NCBI GenBank assembly: GCA_026018925.1
Contig: JAKSZU010000008.1
Location: 58,071,527-58,135,526, forward strand
Reading direction: 5' to 3'
Source: Tupaia tana
Taxonomy: Eukaryota; Chordata; Mammalia; Scandentia; Tupaiidae
Length of the DNA stretch: 64,000 bases
Positions 53,021 to 63,559 of the stretch are shown in pieces. The position numbers and the translations under genes were made by a program. Each line of letters starts with the position of its first letter. Position 1 is the stretch's first letter. Below the pieces are notes generated by a model. It ran no database searches, was not told the DNA's origin, and worked only from the letters and a program-made list of their open reading frames with translations.

Positions 53021-53404
53021 TATTATTTCATGAGTTACTTGGACATATTTTAGTAGTCTAGTAGTATATTTTATTTTATGTATGGTGTTTTTGAGTGAAC
53101 CTCTTTATAGTTTCTTTAGTGATCTCTAGGAATGCATATTGTACACACATATGCACACAACACTTATGTAGATAATAATCATAGTTATTAAACATTTTAC
53201 CACTTTAAGTAGAATGCACAAATGTGATCATCTTTTGTTCCTTTTCCTCATCTTCTTTCTGATATAATTGCCTTAAATATTCTTTTACATGCATTTAAAA
53301 GCATGAGTGTTACATGTTTTTCTTTCATGTTTCTTTCCAAGCATAATTTAAAGACCTCAAGAGGAGGATAGTCCATTGAATTTATGAAGTTCTGAGATTC
53401 ACTC

Positions 53405-53625
53405 TGTTATTACCATCGTGTGCTAAATAATGACATTGGTCAAAGATGACCACATATAGGATGGTGGTCCCATATGAAATAGGCTGTATTATATAACCTA
53501 GGTATGCTATAGGCTATACCATAGAGATTTGTGTAAGTACTCTCTGTGATGTTTACACAATGTTAAAGTTAATGATCTATTTAGAGTGTATCTCTGTCAT
53601 CATGTGATGCATGATTGTATTTTCT
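53405..53625. mobile_element. Non-autonomous MER DNA transposon (Tigger-like)
   Basis: gtgtgctaaataatgacatt, ggatggtggtcccatatgaa, ataggctataccatagagat, ttgtgtaagtactctctgtg and gtgatgcatgattgta follow a common TA-flanked mammalian MER transposon. Family name not assigned. Confidence 0.65.
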
Positions 53626-53629
53626 GTTT

Positions 53630-55100
53630 CTAGGAATTTTTCTTTTAGCTATTTCTTTAGAGGAAGTCTGTTGGTGACTTATTTTTCTAAGACTATCTAC
53701 AGAAGTCTTAGTTTTCTTTCCTTCATCTGAAAATGTCTTATATTTCACTTCACTCCTGAAGGATATCTTTGCTAGAGGTAAAATTCTGGGTTCACAGTTT
53801 TTTTCTTTCAGCACTTCAAAAATGTTTTTATTTACTTTTGGCCTCCATGATTTCTGATGAAAAATTTGCTGTCATTAAAATTGTCATTTTTCTACTCAGA
53901 GTAATGCATTATTTCTCTCTGGAAGCTTTCAAGATTTAAAAATTTGCCTTCAGTGTTCAGAAATTTGATTATGACATATCTAGTAGTTCATTCAATTTCT
54001 TGAATATCATTCTCTCGGTTTGGATCATTTCCAGTCATATTTCTTCAGACAGTTTTTTTTCAGTTTTGTATTCTATCTCCTTTTTTTCTAGTCTCAGATG
54101 ACATGAGTGTTAGATTTTACTCTTCTTGCTACATGGGTCTCAGAGATTCTGTTCTTACTTTTTTCTGTGTTTTTTTTTTTTTTTTTTTTTTTTTCTGTTC
54201 TTCAGATTTAAAATTTGTTTACTTTTGGTTATTATTTTTTTCAGTTCTAAAATTTCTGTTTGGTTGGTTTAAAATACTTGGAATTGGTCAACATCAGTGT
54301 CATTTGAGTATAGACATCTGTTGGTTGTCTTTTCATTTGAATTGAGATTTTCATAGTTTTGAATTGTATCATGGACCTTTTATGTATCATTTTATGAGAC
54401 TGTTCTTCCTATTTTTTATTTTAGCATGTATTCAGTCAGTTTAGATTGAATATGCACATCCTGGCCCACTTTTTTGGGCTGCAGTTCAAATGTCAGTTTA
54501 ATTTTCAGAGCCTTTTCAATGTTCTTCTGGTTTGCTCCACTTATATGTTATCCAGAGGCCAATTTGAAACCTGGCAGATATTTTACACCACAGTTGAGTT
54601 CTCAAAGCTTTTGCTGTGTTGATTTTGGCTAGCGTCACCCACTGGCTGCTCAGAAATCAGACCAGGACTTCCACTCTCCAGTTGGGAGGATATAGTATTT
54701 TGCCTCATGATTGCATCATATGATGGAGAGCAGGTCTCCATCTGTAGTTTTTGTGGTCGCAACACAGGTGCCAGGGTGTGTGTGTGTGTAAGTTCCATCT
54801 CATTGTTGCGCAAGGATGTAATACAGGCTCCTTTCAAAGTCTGCATCTTCTCCAAATCCCCACATCCAAAGAGAGAGTGCTCTTTTGTTCTTCCCAATGT
54901 GGTTAGTGGACAGAGCTCTGTGCAGCGTTAGTGGTTGGTGGAAACGAAATAGATCCAATCTTCTTTTCTCATTCTATTTGCTTGGAACAGGTATAGTAAA
55001 ACTGTCTGCTCTCTTGAGATGTCCTTTGGGTAGAGATAGCAGGCTGTCTGGGATTTTTGATGTTTATTGAGTTGTGAATTTCTCTAGTGCCACTGTTGGT
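53630..55100 (-). mobile_element. Old L1M/HAL1 ORF1-region fragment
   Basis: Antisense, highly diverged: ttctgatgaaaaatttgctg, gaagctttcaagatttaaaa, aatttgattatgacatatct and tcttgaatatcattctc match the ORF1 region of old L1M/HAL1 elements. No frame left. The 5' part (54400-55100) is weakly supported. Confidence 0.55.
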
Positions 55101-55655
55101 TTATAGACGGGGCAAAACAATAAAACAAACCCCCCCCCCCCAGAGATCTCATTCTGATGTTTTTTCCTGGAGTTTTGGGGTCCCTATACAGTACACATTC
55201 TTTGTCTTTTAGAATCTTCTGTCAGGTGCTTTTTGAATTTTGTTCAGAGTTTTAGAATTGTATTTAGTAAGGAAGATAAGGTAGAATGTACTTGTCTGGA
55301 ACCAGACATAGTTTCTTATTTGTTCTCTTAATCTTATTTTCTCGGTATGTTTATTTTCCTCAATGTCTTTTATAAAGTACCTAATTTGGTAATAACATTG
55401 TATTAATTACAAAGAAATAATAGGTAACTATGTATTGTAAAATTTTCAAAGAGGTATAGTTAGTATTATATAGTCTCTTTGGAGAGCCAGATCATGAAGA
55501 GAGTTACAAATTAGGCATCTAAGTTAAATAAAGTAGCAGATGCATTTTAAGTTTTGAAAGGTAGCATAAACTTAAAGCATCTAAAGTGTACTTTATCTAA
55601 ATTTAATGAATGAAAAAGTATAAATTAATATTTTTACATGGAATAAAATAATCTG
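55101..55655. other. Unique AT-rich DNA, nothing recognised
   Basis: A C run lies at 55130-55141. No gene or repeat recognised. Confidence 0.4.
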
Positions 55656-55673
55656 AACTGATTACTATTTTCT

Positions 55674-56103
55674 TATTTTTCAAGCTGAAAAACAAATCTT
55701 TACTGTCTATAAGTACATAAATATATATAAAAAAACCCATGAAAGATCCTATTCTCTCATTTCCCCACCTTCTTCCTCATTTTAACACTGCTGATATAAA
55801 GAACGTTGTTATATATTATTAAAATTTCACCCAGATGTCCATATAATGTCCATCTACATATTCTTTTGTATTTACAAGCTTCATATATCCATTTACAGAC
55901 AACAGGTAGCACTTATATTCCATTCCCCATTTAAGCTTCACCATCACTGGCTTTTCTGTTAGTCCATTGAGGAAAAGTTTGAAATCGAAGGGTAAACTCA
56001 TTGTGACAACCTAAGAACACTGGCACCAACCCTGCTGCCCAGTCTTTTGTGACTGGTGCAGCCACCATAGGTGCCAGTTCAATGAACTTCCAAAGAAAAT
56101 CTT
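55674..56103 (-). pseudogene. SNRPF: Processed pseudogene of SNRPF (Sm protein F)
   Basis: SNRPF is a core Sm-ring subunit of spliceosomal snRNPs. The minus strand starts ATG at 56001 and reads [20 protein letters not shown] then [20 protein letters not shown], the Sm1 motif of Sm-F. Loss of 2 codons after GYM and then a frameshift in the GALSGHLGEV region end the frame at 55819, at 60 codons against 86 in the real protein. The rest of the coding sequence is recognisable out of frame (ggtggggaaatgagagaata), followed by a 3' UTR. There are no introns. The 18-bp TSD is aactgattactattttct (55656-55673) and aactgattactgttttct (56104-56121), one mismatch: the mark of L1-driven mRNA insertion. Confidence 0.92.
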
Positions 56104-56286
56104 AACTGATTACTGTTTTCTATTTTTGGTTGACAATCATGGCATTATTGTAGGTGAAGTCAGTAGTTTAACATTGTAAAATTGAGAAGTCCTTTTTAAT
56201 TTTTTGATGAACTGCTAAAGGACACTGAAATTTAAAATATTAATTATGTTGATATGTGCTTTATTTAAAATCATTCGGTTGTATAA

Positions 56287-56502
56287 GATTTTTCCACATG
56301 CACTAGCCAGAGAGAGACAAAGAGACAGAGCAAAGAAGTACCCCCAGTGATTCTACAATCCATTTTTCCATCCTGTTGGGATTTTATGCATTCATATGCA
56401 TGCATTCAGCATGTTTTTCAAGCCACTGGGGCCAGACTCGAATTGAAGTTGACCATGTGGGATTTAGCTCTTTTAACCACTGGTGCCTGAGGCTAGCCCC
56501 AT
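56287..56502 (-). mobile_element. Older tRNA SINE relative
   Basis: Antisense: tttttccacatgcactagcc, atcctgttgggattttatgc, ccagactcgaattgaagttg, taaccactggtgcctgaggc. Confidence 0.78.
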
Positions 56503-56858
56503 ATCATTTTTAAAAATAGCTGTTAGAAATAATTTTAAACTTGTTTGTAGTTTTGTATGTTGTGTGCTATGCCACGTAATTGTAATTATTCCTTGCTGAT
56601 ATCCACATTTTTGAAGTTATAGCCCTTTATTTGCCCGAACTACTTTGTTGTTGTTATTTTTTTTTCTTGGTTTCTGCTAGTATATTGTTTCTTCAAGGAC
56701 TTTCCTATTCATTTTCTACACAGATAAAAGAAAACCAGCAGGAGTTAATGACTCTAATTAGTTGACAACAGCAGAGGGTGACAGCTTTTGAATCATGCTT
56801 TATTATAAATTGATTATCTTTAGTCTATGAATCAAAATTCAGTTATTAAGCATTCAGC
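56503..56858. other. Unique DNA, nothing recognised
   Basis: No gene or repeat recognised. Confidence 0.4.
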
Positions 56859-57079
56859 ATGGCTAGCTGGTGGTGCAGTGGTAATTCAACACTCTGCAAA
56901 ACTGGACTCCCATGAAGGTCCTGAGTTTGTATCCTGAGGAATCCTTGTGCATGCTGCCCATGGTCCAGGCTGGCTGAAGCGTGAGGTAGATTGTTGCATG
57001 AAGACCCTGCTGGAGTGCTCCATCCTTTTCTCTGTATATTTGTCTCTTTCATGAAAGACATTAATAAACAGACTTAAAA
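56859..57079 (+). mobile_element. Distinct tRNA-derived SINE-like repeat
   Basis: A tRNA-like head (ggctagctggtggtgcagtgg A box; ctgagtttgtatcctgagg B-box-like) shares gactcccatga with the main SINE. Its body is different (catgctgcccatggtccagg; gaagaccctgctggagtgct) and it ends ttaataaacagactta. Only one copy is in the window, so a separate family is inferred. Confidence 0.55.
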
Positions 57080-57330
57080 ATTTTCAACAAGTCTCTTACT
57101 ACAAATATCTGAAAGAAACATCCTCATGAATGTTAGCAGGTTATTTAAACTGAAGTGTGCCCTCTGTGTTTCAGATAATGTACCATCTAATGTGCTAAGA
57201 TAAAAATAAATTTATAATCTATTAATTTTCTTAAACACTTATTGAATATTTATTATGAGACTTGCATCACATTAGGTGTTAGAGTCACAAAGATGAGTAA
57301 GACATGTTCTCTGTTGTCAAGTTCATACCT

Positions 57331-57504
57331 GGGACCAACAGTTGGCGTAATGGCTGTGTCCCTGGACTCCCATGTAGTTGACTGTGGTTTGAATCTTGGA
57401 CCCAGTGGCTTAAACTCATGCTGGGTGCATGTGTGTGTATGCCTAAGATCCTGAGAGGAGAATGGAGGAGAAAGGGATTGCGGTGTGGCCATCCCCCCGG
57501 GGAT
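57331..57504 (+). mobile_element. tRNA-derived SINE, 3'-truncated
   Basis: Sense: gggaccaacagttggcgtaatgg to gccatccccccgggg. It then stops without the ctttctgtctctc segment or A-tail, and AT-rich sequence follows. A later deletion is the simplest reading. Confidence 0.85.
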
Positions 57505-57649
57505 GTATATATAATTTATACAGATATATCATAGACATGCATGCATGCATTTATGATAAAAGTATAGAACAGAATAATGTTACAGAGCCATATTTGTAAA
57601 AACATAGCCATTCTTTTAGTCTCTTCTATTGTTAAAACAGAAATATATG

Positions 57650-58020
57650 AGTCTGGAAGTTTTCAAAGAATAGAGGTTTATTTAGCTCATGGTTTTGGAG
57701 GTCAAGGTCAAGGGGCCACAGAGCTGCTAAAGACATTTTGGCTGGTAGGGACTCTGTAGAGTCATGAGGTAGCATAGGTATCACATGGCAAGAGAAGCTT
57801 GAGTACTTATCTGTGTCTCTGTATCCATTTCCCTCTTATAGAGATTCAGTCATGAGGCCCCCACTGTGATGACCTTTTTCAATATCAGCCCCTTCCCAAA
57901 GTCTTCATCTCTTAATCTCATAGTTGGATTAAGTTTCCATTCTCTCATTACATTACAATGGCTCACCAAATTTTAACATATGAATTTTAGGGGTACATAT
58001 TCAAACCTTAGTGGTCATTT
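57650..58020 (-). mobile_element. MaLR LTR (MLT1/MST-type)
   Basis: Antisense: agaggtttatttagctcatgg, ttggaggtcaaggtcaaggg, tcatgaggcccccactgtga, agttggattaagtttccatt, ttaacatatgaattttaggg. Diverged. Confidence 0.75.
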
Positions 58021-58386
58021 ACAAAACTATATTTCACCAAGATACAATTATAACTTTTGTCAGACATATGTGCACTTAATATGTATTTATTAAATATTGA
58101 CTAATTTAACATAATTTTCACTTGCTTTGCTTTTTTCATTATTGTATTCATCATAATAACTGTTGAGTGTTATAACTATTGAGGAGGTCATCAGACAATA
58201 TGAACTCCAGTTTTCATTATGTTAAATAGGGCCTTATTATTAGAAATAATTCTTTGTATGTGTCGTGAGGAAAGCAGTTTATAAACTTTTAAGGCACTAA
58301 GTTAGTTAATATAAATAAGCCTATTTTTTATGCTATTGTATGACTATAAAGGCAAACAAATGAAAAATGTACTATTAATAAATCCT
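58021..58386. other. Unique AT-rich DNA, nothing recognised
   Basis: No gene or repeat recognised. Confidence 0.4.
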
Positions 58387-58641
58387 TTTTTTTTTTTTGA
58401 GAGAATTTTGCTATAGGGCACATGTGCTCACAGGACAGACAGAGACAGAGAGAGAGAGTGAGAAATCACCCTCCCCAGGGGGGATTGACCATGGTGCAGT
58501 CCCTTCTCCTCCATTCTCTTCTCAGGACCTTGGGCACACACACACACGTGCCCAAGTTTTAAGCCACTGGGTCCGGGACTTGAACCTTGGTTGACTATGT
58601 GGGAGTTGAGCAACATAACCATTATGCCATCTGCTGGTCCC
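58387..58641 (-). mobile_element. tRNA-derived SINE, long form
   Basis: Antisense: gagagaattttgctatagggc to gccatctgctggtccct. Confidence 0.9.
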
Positions 58642-58700
58642 TCCAATTCTTATTTCTACTTTTGTAGTAATTTCTACTTTTTAGAATGTAGCTTTTGAAC

Positions 58701-58786
58701 TATTGGGTTGTCGAAAAAGTCATGACACATTTCTGCATAGAAAAACATAGGAAAAAATATGTCATAACTTTTCCAATGACCCCATA
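58701..58786. mobile_element. Mariner-type MITE, copy 3
   Basis: TA-flanked: ttgggttgtcgaaaaagtca left end and acttttccaatgacccca right end, with catttctgcatagaaaaaca between. Very close to copy 1. Confidence 0.85.
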
Positions 58787-58905
58787 CAATGTGAGCTCTT
58801 TTAGGGCAGGATACTCTGAATTTATCTTACTCTCTGATGTATTCCTACCTGCTTAGAACTGTGCCAGATATCGTAGGTCCTTAAAAATATTTGTTGATAG
58901 AAAAT
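58787..58905 (+). repeat. L2 3' end fragment
   Basis: gtgagctcttttagggcagg, tcttactctctgatgtattc, ttagaactgtgccagatatc and taaaaatatttgttga follow the L2 3' end. Confidence 0.7.
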
Positions 58906-59077
58906 TGTGCATTATATTTAGAAGTTTGTGTTATGTTTCAAAATAAACAAACACCCCCAAAACCCTTTACATACCTATCCCTCTTCCTTCTGCAAACCTT
59001 GTATAGGTTAATAGTGAGATGAACAAGAAAGCCAACTGAAGCAGGAAACATCTTTGTTAGGTAAAAGAGTCTATCAA

Positions 59078-59325
59078 GGGACCAGTAGGTGATATGGTGC
59101 TTAAGGCAGTGGATCTCACAGGACTGACTCTGTGATTTGAGTTCTAGACCCAACAGCTTGGAAAATACTCTGGGCACTTGTGTGCACCCAAAATCCTGAG
59201 AAGAGAATGGAGGAGAAGGAATTGAGACATGACCATACTACTCCTGGGGAGTGATCTCTCACTTTCTCTCTGACTCTCTCTCTCTCCTGAGCACATGAGC
59301 CCTACGGCAAAAAAAGAAAAAAAAA
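59078..59325 (+). mobile_element. tRNA-derived SINE, long form
   Basis: Sense: gggaccagtaggtgatatgg to cacatgagccctacggc plus A-tail. The perfect 10-bp TSD is agtctatcaa (59068-59077 and 59326-59335). Confidence 0.92.
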
Positions 59326-59554
59326 AGTCTATCAAAATATAAACTCAAATTATGTTGAAAAAAGAATATTGCTTTTAGATACTGATTTGAATCCTTTACT
59401 TTCCTTTACCCCTCCACATTCCTCGGACTGCCAAAAAAAGGCCCAGTATTTTTCTGTACACTATTTTATTTTATTTTTGTGTGTATATGTATGTATAAAT
59501 GTTCATTGTTTTAAAATTAGATAATACAGATAAGTATAAAGGTGAAAACTGGGA

Positions 59555-59762
59555 TTCTGCAAACTAGCCATTTTGGGGAAACAGAAATCAAGACTTCCCA
59601 CTGATAATTCGGCCTCCAGCACACAAAACTCGTGTGGAGAGGCAAAGGGAAGAGGCCTTCTTGAAGACACAGCCTCATGGATTTGGAAACTACCCATTTT
59701 TGGGAAACAGAAATCAAGACTTCCCACTGATAATTTGGCCTCCAGCACACAAAACTTGCGTG
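59555..59762 (+). promoter_or_regulatory. 5' monomers of half-L1 copy C
   Basis: Two units share ctgcaaactagccattttgg/ggaaactacccatttttggg, aaacagaaatcaagacttcc and cactgataattcggcctcca. The second ends cttgcgtg|gtaggaag. Promoter role inferred. Confidence 0.65.
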
Positions 59763-59842
59763 GTAGGAAGACCCCTTACAGGTCTCCTGTCTCTGTACCT
59801 GTCTTTGTCTCTTGCTACCTCTGTCTCTGTCTCCTCTCTCTC

Positions 59843-60109
59843 TTTTTTTTTTTTTTTTTTTGAGAGGTTTTTCGCTACAGGGCGCGTATGCTTGCCAGAC
59901 AGAGAGAGATGGAGAGACAGAAAGCGAGAAATCACCCCCCAGAGGGGGTGGCTACGCCGCAATCCCTTCTCCTCCATTCTCCTCTCAGGATCTTGGGCAC
60001 GCACGCACACGCGCCTGGCATGAGTCTTAAGCCACCGGGTCTGGGACGCGAACCACGGTTGACTACGTGGGAGTCCAGCGACATAGCCATTACGCTAACT
60101 GCTGGTCCC
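59843..60109 (-). mobile_element. tRNA-derived SINE, long form, nested in copy C leader
   Basis: Antisense: gagaggtttttcgctacagg to cgctaactgctggtccct, CpG-rich. It lies in the pyrimidine-rich leader of copy C. Confidence 0.93.
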
Positions 60110-60390
60110 TCCTCTTTTTAAAATTTTTGCTTTTTAGAATTTTGCGTGGTGCGCAAGCGTGCCGCACAATTTTCCAATTTTTGTTTTTTTACTGAAATTT
60201 TTTTAAATATTAATTTTTTTGTTTTATTGAAAAGTTTTTATCTTTGTTTTTTCTTCTCTTTTTCTGTTTCTTGTTTTTTTCTTTTTTTTTCTATTGTTCT
60301 GTTGTTTCTCTCTTTCTGTTTCCTTTTCTGCATGCTCCTCAATGCTCAGATTGAACTTCCAAGTTTGGGAAGAAACTGACTATCAACCAG

Positions 60391-61388
60391 ATGACTAGAA
60401 ATCGCTGCAGGACCACAAGAAATATGGGAAAGCAGAAAAATACCTCTCCTCCAAGGGGAAAGAATAACTCTTCTTCATCCACACACAGTTCAAAGGAATT
60501 CATGGAAATGTCTGATAAAGAATTCTGAACATTCATAATGGCAAAACTAACAGAGAAGGAAGAGAAGAGAGACAATGAACTACTGAAGAGGAAGGGGAAA
60601 GAAGTTGATGAGTTCCAGGAGGTGAGGAAATTCATGTGAGATCTAAAAGAGGAATTTCACACTTTACCAAAGAATCAGATGGAACTGTTAGAGATGAAGG
60701 CTATAATACAGGAAGTCAAAATCTCCCTTGAAAGTATTAAAAGCAGACTAGATCACACAGAAAATAGAATCTCAGACATAAGAAGAGAAAATTGCTAGCC
60801 TAGAAAAATCCACCACGAAGACTGAGAAAATGGCCCCAAAATTTGAGACTAATATATGAGAAATACTAGATACCATCAAACGCCCAAACATCCGGATAAT
60901 AGGTATCCCAGAAGGTGAAGAGACTCATAAGGGCATCGATAATCTATTCCATGAGATCCTGCAAGAAAACTTTCCAAACCTGGAGAGGCACTCAAAGATT
61001 CAGTCCCAAGAAATACAGAGGACCCCAAATAGAATCAACCCAAGAAGATCTTCTCCAAGACACATTATCGCCAGATTGACCAAAACAACAGACAAAGACA
61101 AGATACTAAGATTGGCAAGAGAAAAATGGCAAGTTACCCACAAGGGGTATCCCATCAGACTAACAGCAGATCTCTCATCAGAAACAATGTGAGCGAGGAA
61201 AGAATGGGAAAATATATTCAACCTGTTAAGGGAAAAGCAATTTCAACCGAGAATACTGTACCCAGCAAGATTATCGTTCATTTGGGAAGAAAAGACACGA
61301 ACATTCCCAGATAAACAAAACCTGAAAGAATTTACCAGCACCAGACCAGATCTCCAAGAAGTTCTTAAGGGAGTGCTATGTCAATAAA
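60391..61388 (+). pseudogene. LINE-1 ORF1p pseudogene, copy C
   Basis: Starts ATGACTAGAAATCGCTGC after CAG. Several stops break it: TGA in the ATGTCTGATAAAGAATTC|TGA context, TGA after aaattcatg, the TGA also seen in copy B (near 60857), and TGA in acaatgtgagcgagg. There is also a +1 shift near 60780 (cagacataagaagag). Homology covers the whole protein to FQPRILYP-like sequence and the C-terminal end near 61388. Not functional. Confidence 0.82.
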
Positions 61389-62065
61389 ATTAAATGCAGA
61401 CACACAGAAATAAGAGTTCAAAAACTAAGAAAATGGGCGACTTAATTGTAGGGACAATGTCTGGAGATGAATATTATATCCCAGAATTCAATCTGGAAGA
61501 TCGAACCTCAACAGAAGAAAGATTAAGAACATGAGACTGAACTGATGAAACAACATTCTGTGACTTGACTAAAATATTGCTCCTTTTCTTCTAAGCTTTG
61601 TTGTCCGGTTTTAAAGGATTTTTATCCTGTCTTGAGCGGTCGATAGGTGCATGTACCTACTATTTGAACAGAATACTAACCTGTTTCTAGGCTTTAAGTT
61701 TCAAGGAAATATCATTACCTGTTCAAAACTGCTTTTCTTGAAATTACCAGCTGAACTTGCTATTGAAAGTAGTTAGATTAATGATGATATTGTGTGACCA
61801 ACAAAATGTTGGGGGAAAAGTAATGGAAGACAACTGTATATAGCAGAGATAGTGTAATAAGAGAGTGGGAAAGGGCAGAGGGTCAAACATGGGGTAAAAA
61901 ACATATGTATACATATACATATGTATGAAAGTAGAAATGGAATATTATTGATGATAACATGCATGATTAAGCCACTATGCAGTTTATTCTAGATGGGAAA
62001 CCACATTTAGTATGTTGTGATGATGCTCAAGGAATGAATGTTAAGTAATTAAAAAAAAAAGTTGC

Positions 62066-62250
62066 GGGGACCAGCAGGTGGCATGGTGATTAAGGTTCTG
62101 GACACTCCCACATGGCAGACTACAGTTTGAGTCCTCGACCTGGTGGCTTGCTTTCTCACTTCCCCTCTCTCTTTCTCTCTGTGTGTCGCTCTCTGTCAAG
62201 TTAAAAATAAATGACTGAATAAATAAAAAAATAAATAAATAATTCTCTTT
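62066..62250 (+). mobile_element. tRNA-derived SINE, short form, nested in copy C
   Basis: Sense: ggggaccagcaggtggcatgg head, gacctggtggcttgctttctc, then gtcaagttaaaaataaatg and an aataaataaa tail. Flanked by aaaaaaagttgc / aaaaaaaatgttgc. Confidence 0.9.
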
Positions 62251-62313
62251 AAAAAAAATGTTGCAGGGAAAAATAAACAGTAAAACTGTTCGTATCAAAA
62301 TAAAAAAAAAATG

Positions 62314-62577
62314 GGGGACCAGCAGTTAGCGTAATGGCTATGTCGCTGGATTCCACGTAGTCGACCGTGGTTCGAGTCCCGGACCCGGCGGCTTAAACTC
62401 ATGCCGGGCGCGTGTGCGTGCGTGCCCAAGATCCCGAGAGGAGAATGGAGGAGAAGGGATTGCGGCGTGGCCATCCCCCCTGGGGGGTGATTTCCTGCTT
62501 TCTATCTCTCTATCTCTCTCTGTCTGTCTGGCGAGCGCACGCGCCCTATAGCAAAAACCTCTCCAAAAAAAGAAAAA
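62314..62577 (+). mobile_element. tRNA-derived SINE, long form, near-consensus, nested in copy C
   Basis: Sense: gggggaccagcagttagcgtaatgg, cgaccgtggttcgagtcccgg, and gagcgcacgcgccctatagcaaaaacctctcc-type terminal block. Almost all CpGs kept. Confidence 0.95.
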
Positions 62578-63091
62578 GAAAAAAAAAATAAAAAAAAATG
62601 CATATTTGATGACTGCAGTAAGATATAGCCCCAGCTAGGTACTACTTTATAGTATGTTCATTCTACTCACTGAGGTTTATGCCTAAAGTCAGACTTGGGT
62701 TCATGTATAGGTATATATCAGCCGTGCAAGCTATTGGATATATTTAGACTAATTAAGTTCATTAGCAAATCATTTAAATGGGGGGGGGGAGGCATAGAAA
62801 GCAACCATGGATACCAAAGACAATGTGGGAGGAGGGTGGGACATGGCAGAGGGTGAGGGATAGGGAATCAAGGTTGGCAAAACAAAAAACAAAGTATACA
62901 AGACATAAGAATTGGAAAATTATTTGCTGATAACATGTATGTTGATGTGCTTGCTTGACCCAATATACAGTGTATTTTGGATGGAAAATTCATTTGTATG
63001 CTGTAATGATGTATAGTGAATTTATGTAAAAAATAAATAAATTTAAAGAGAAAAAAAAAAAGATGAAAACCATCCATAAGACTTGTCTGTA

Positions 63092-63361
63092 AGGGCTGGT
63101 CCTGTAGTACAACGGTTAAGTGCAGTGCATATGAAGCTGGATCTTATATAGCTGACTGCAGTTCAAATCCTGGCTCTTGTGGCTTGGAAAACACACCAGG
63201 CATGTGTGGATGCATATCCAAAAATCCTGATCAGATGGATAAATGGAGGAGAAAAGGTTGCAGTATGACCACACCCCCTTGGGGGTGCTCTCTCTCTCTC
63301 TCTCTCGTTCTCTCTGGGTAACACACTTGCCTTCTGGCAATATAAAAAAAGAAAAAAAACA
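63092..63361 (+). mobile_element. Older tRNA SINE relative
   Basis: Sense: agggctggtcctgtagtaca head, gcagttcaaatcctggctct B-box area, gatcagatggataaatggag and cttgccttctggcaatataa, with a (TC)n run at 63289-63306. A good example of the older type with the gcaat end. Confidence 0.87.
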
Positions 63362-63490
63362 CATAAAAATTGGTCTTTAAAATGAGAATAATAATAGTAC
63401 CGAACTTACAGAGCTAAGAAGATAGAATGAATTATTTGTAAATTACTTAAAACAGTATCTGATACTTAGTAAATTATTATGCAAATGTTT
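63362..63490 (+). repeat. MIR 3' part
   Basis: aaaatgagaataataatagtacc, taaattacttaaaacagtatc and tgatacttagtaaattattat follow the MIR 3' half in sense order. Confidence 0.7.
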
Positions 63491-63559
63491 CTGATAAGAA
63501 TAAAATAAAATTCCACAGTTGAATTACACATATATGCATACACCAGAGGTTTCAAGAAT

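Larger units (their letters stand above)
59550..63058 (+). mobile_element. Half-L1 (ORF1-only LINE), copy C
   Basis: Sense element with TSD aaaggtgaaaac (59538-59549) and aaagatgaaaac (63059-63070), one mismatch. Two 5' monomers (59555-59690; 59690-59762) are followed by a leader from GTAGGAAG at 59763, with a nested SINE, to CAG at 60390. ORF1 (60391-61388) comes next, then a spacer beginning with an ORF2-start remnant (atgggcgacttaattgtagg) and a doubled 3' tail (unit 1 at 61715-62050; unit 2 at 62595-63058). Two SINEs sit in the A-rich junction between the tail units. There is no ORF2. Confidence 0.87.
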
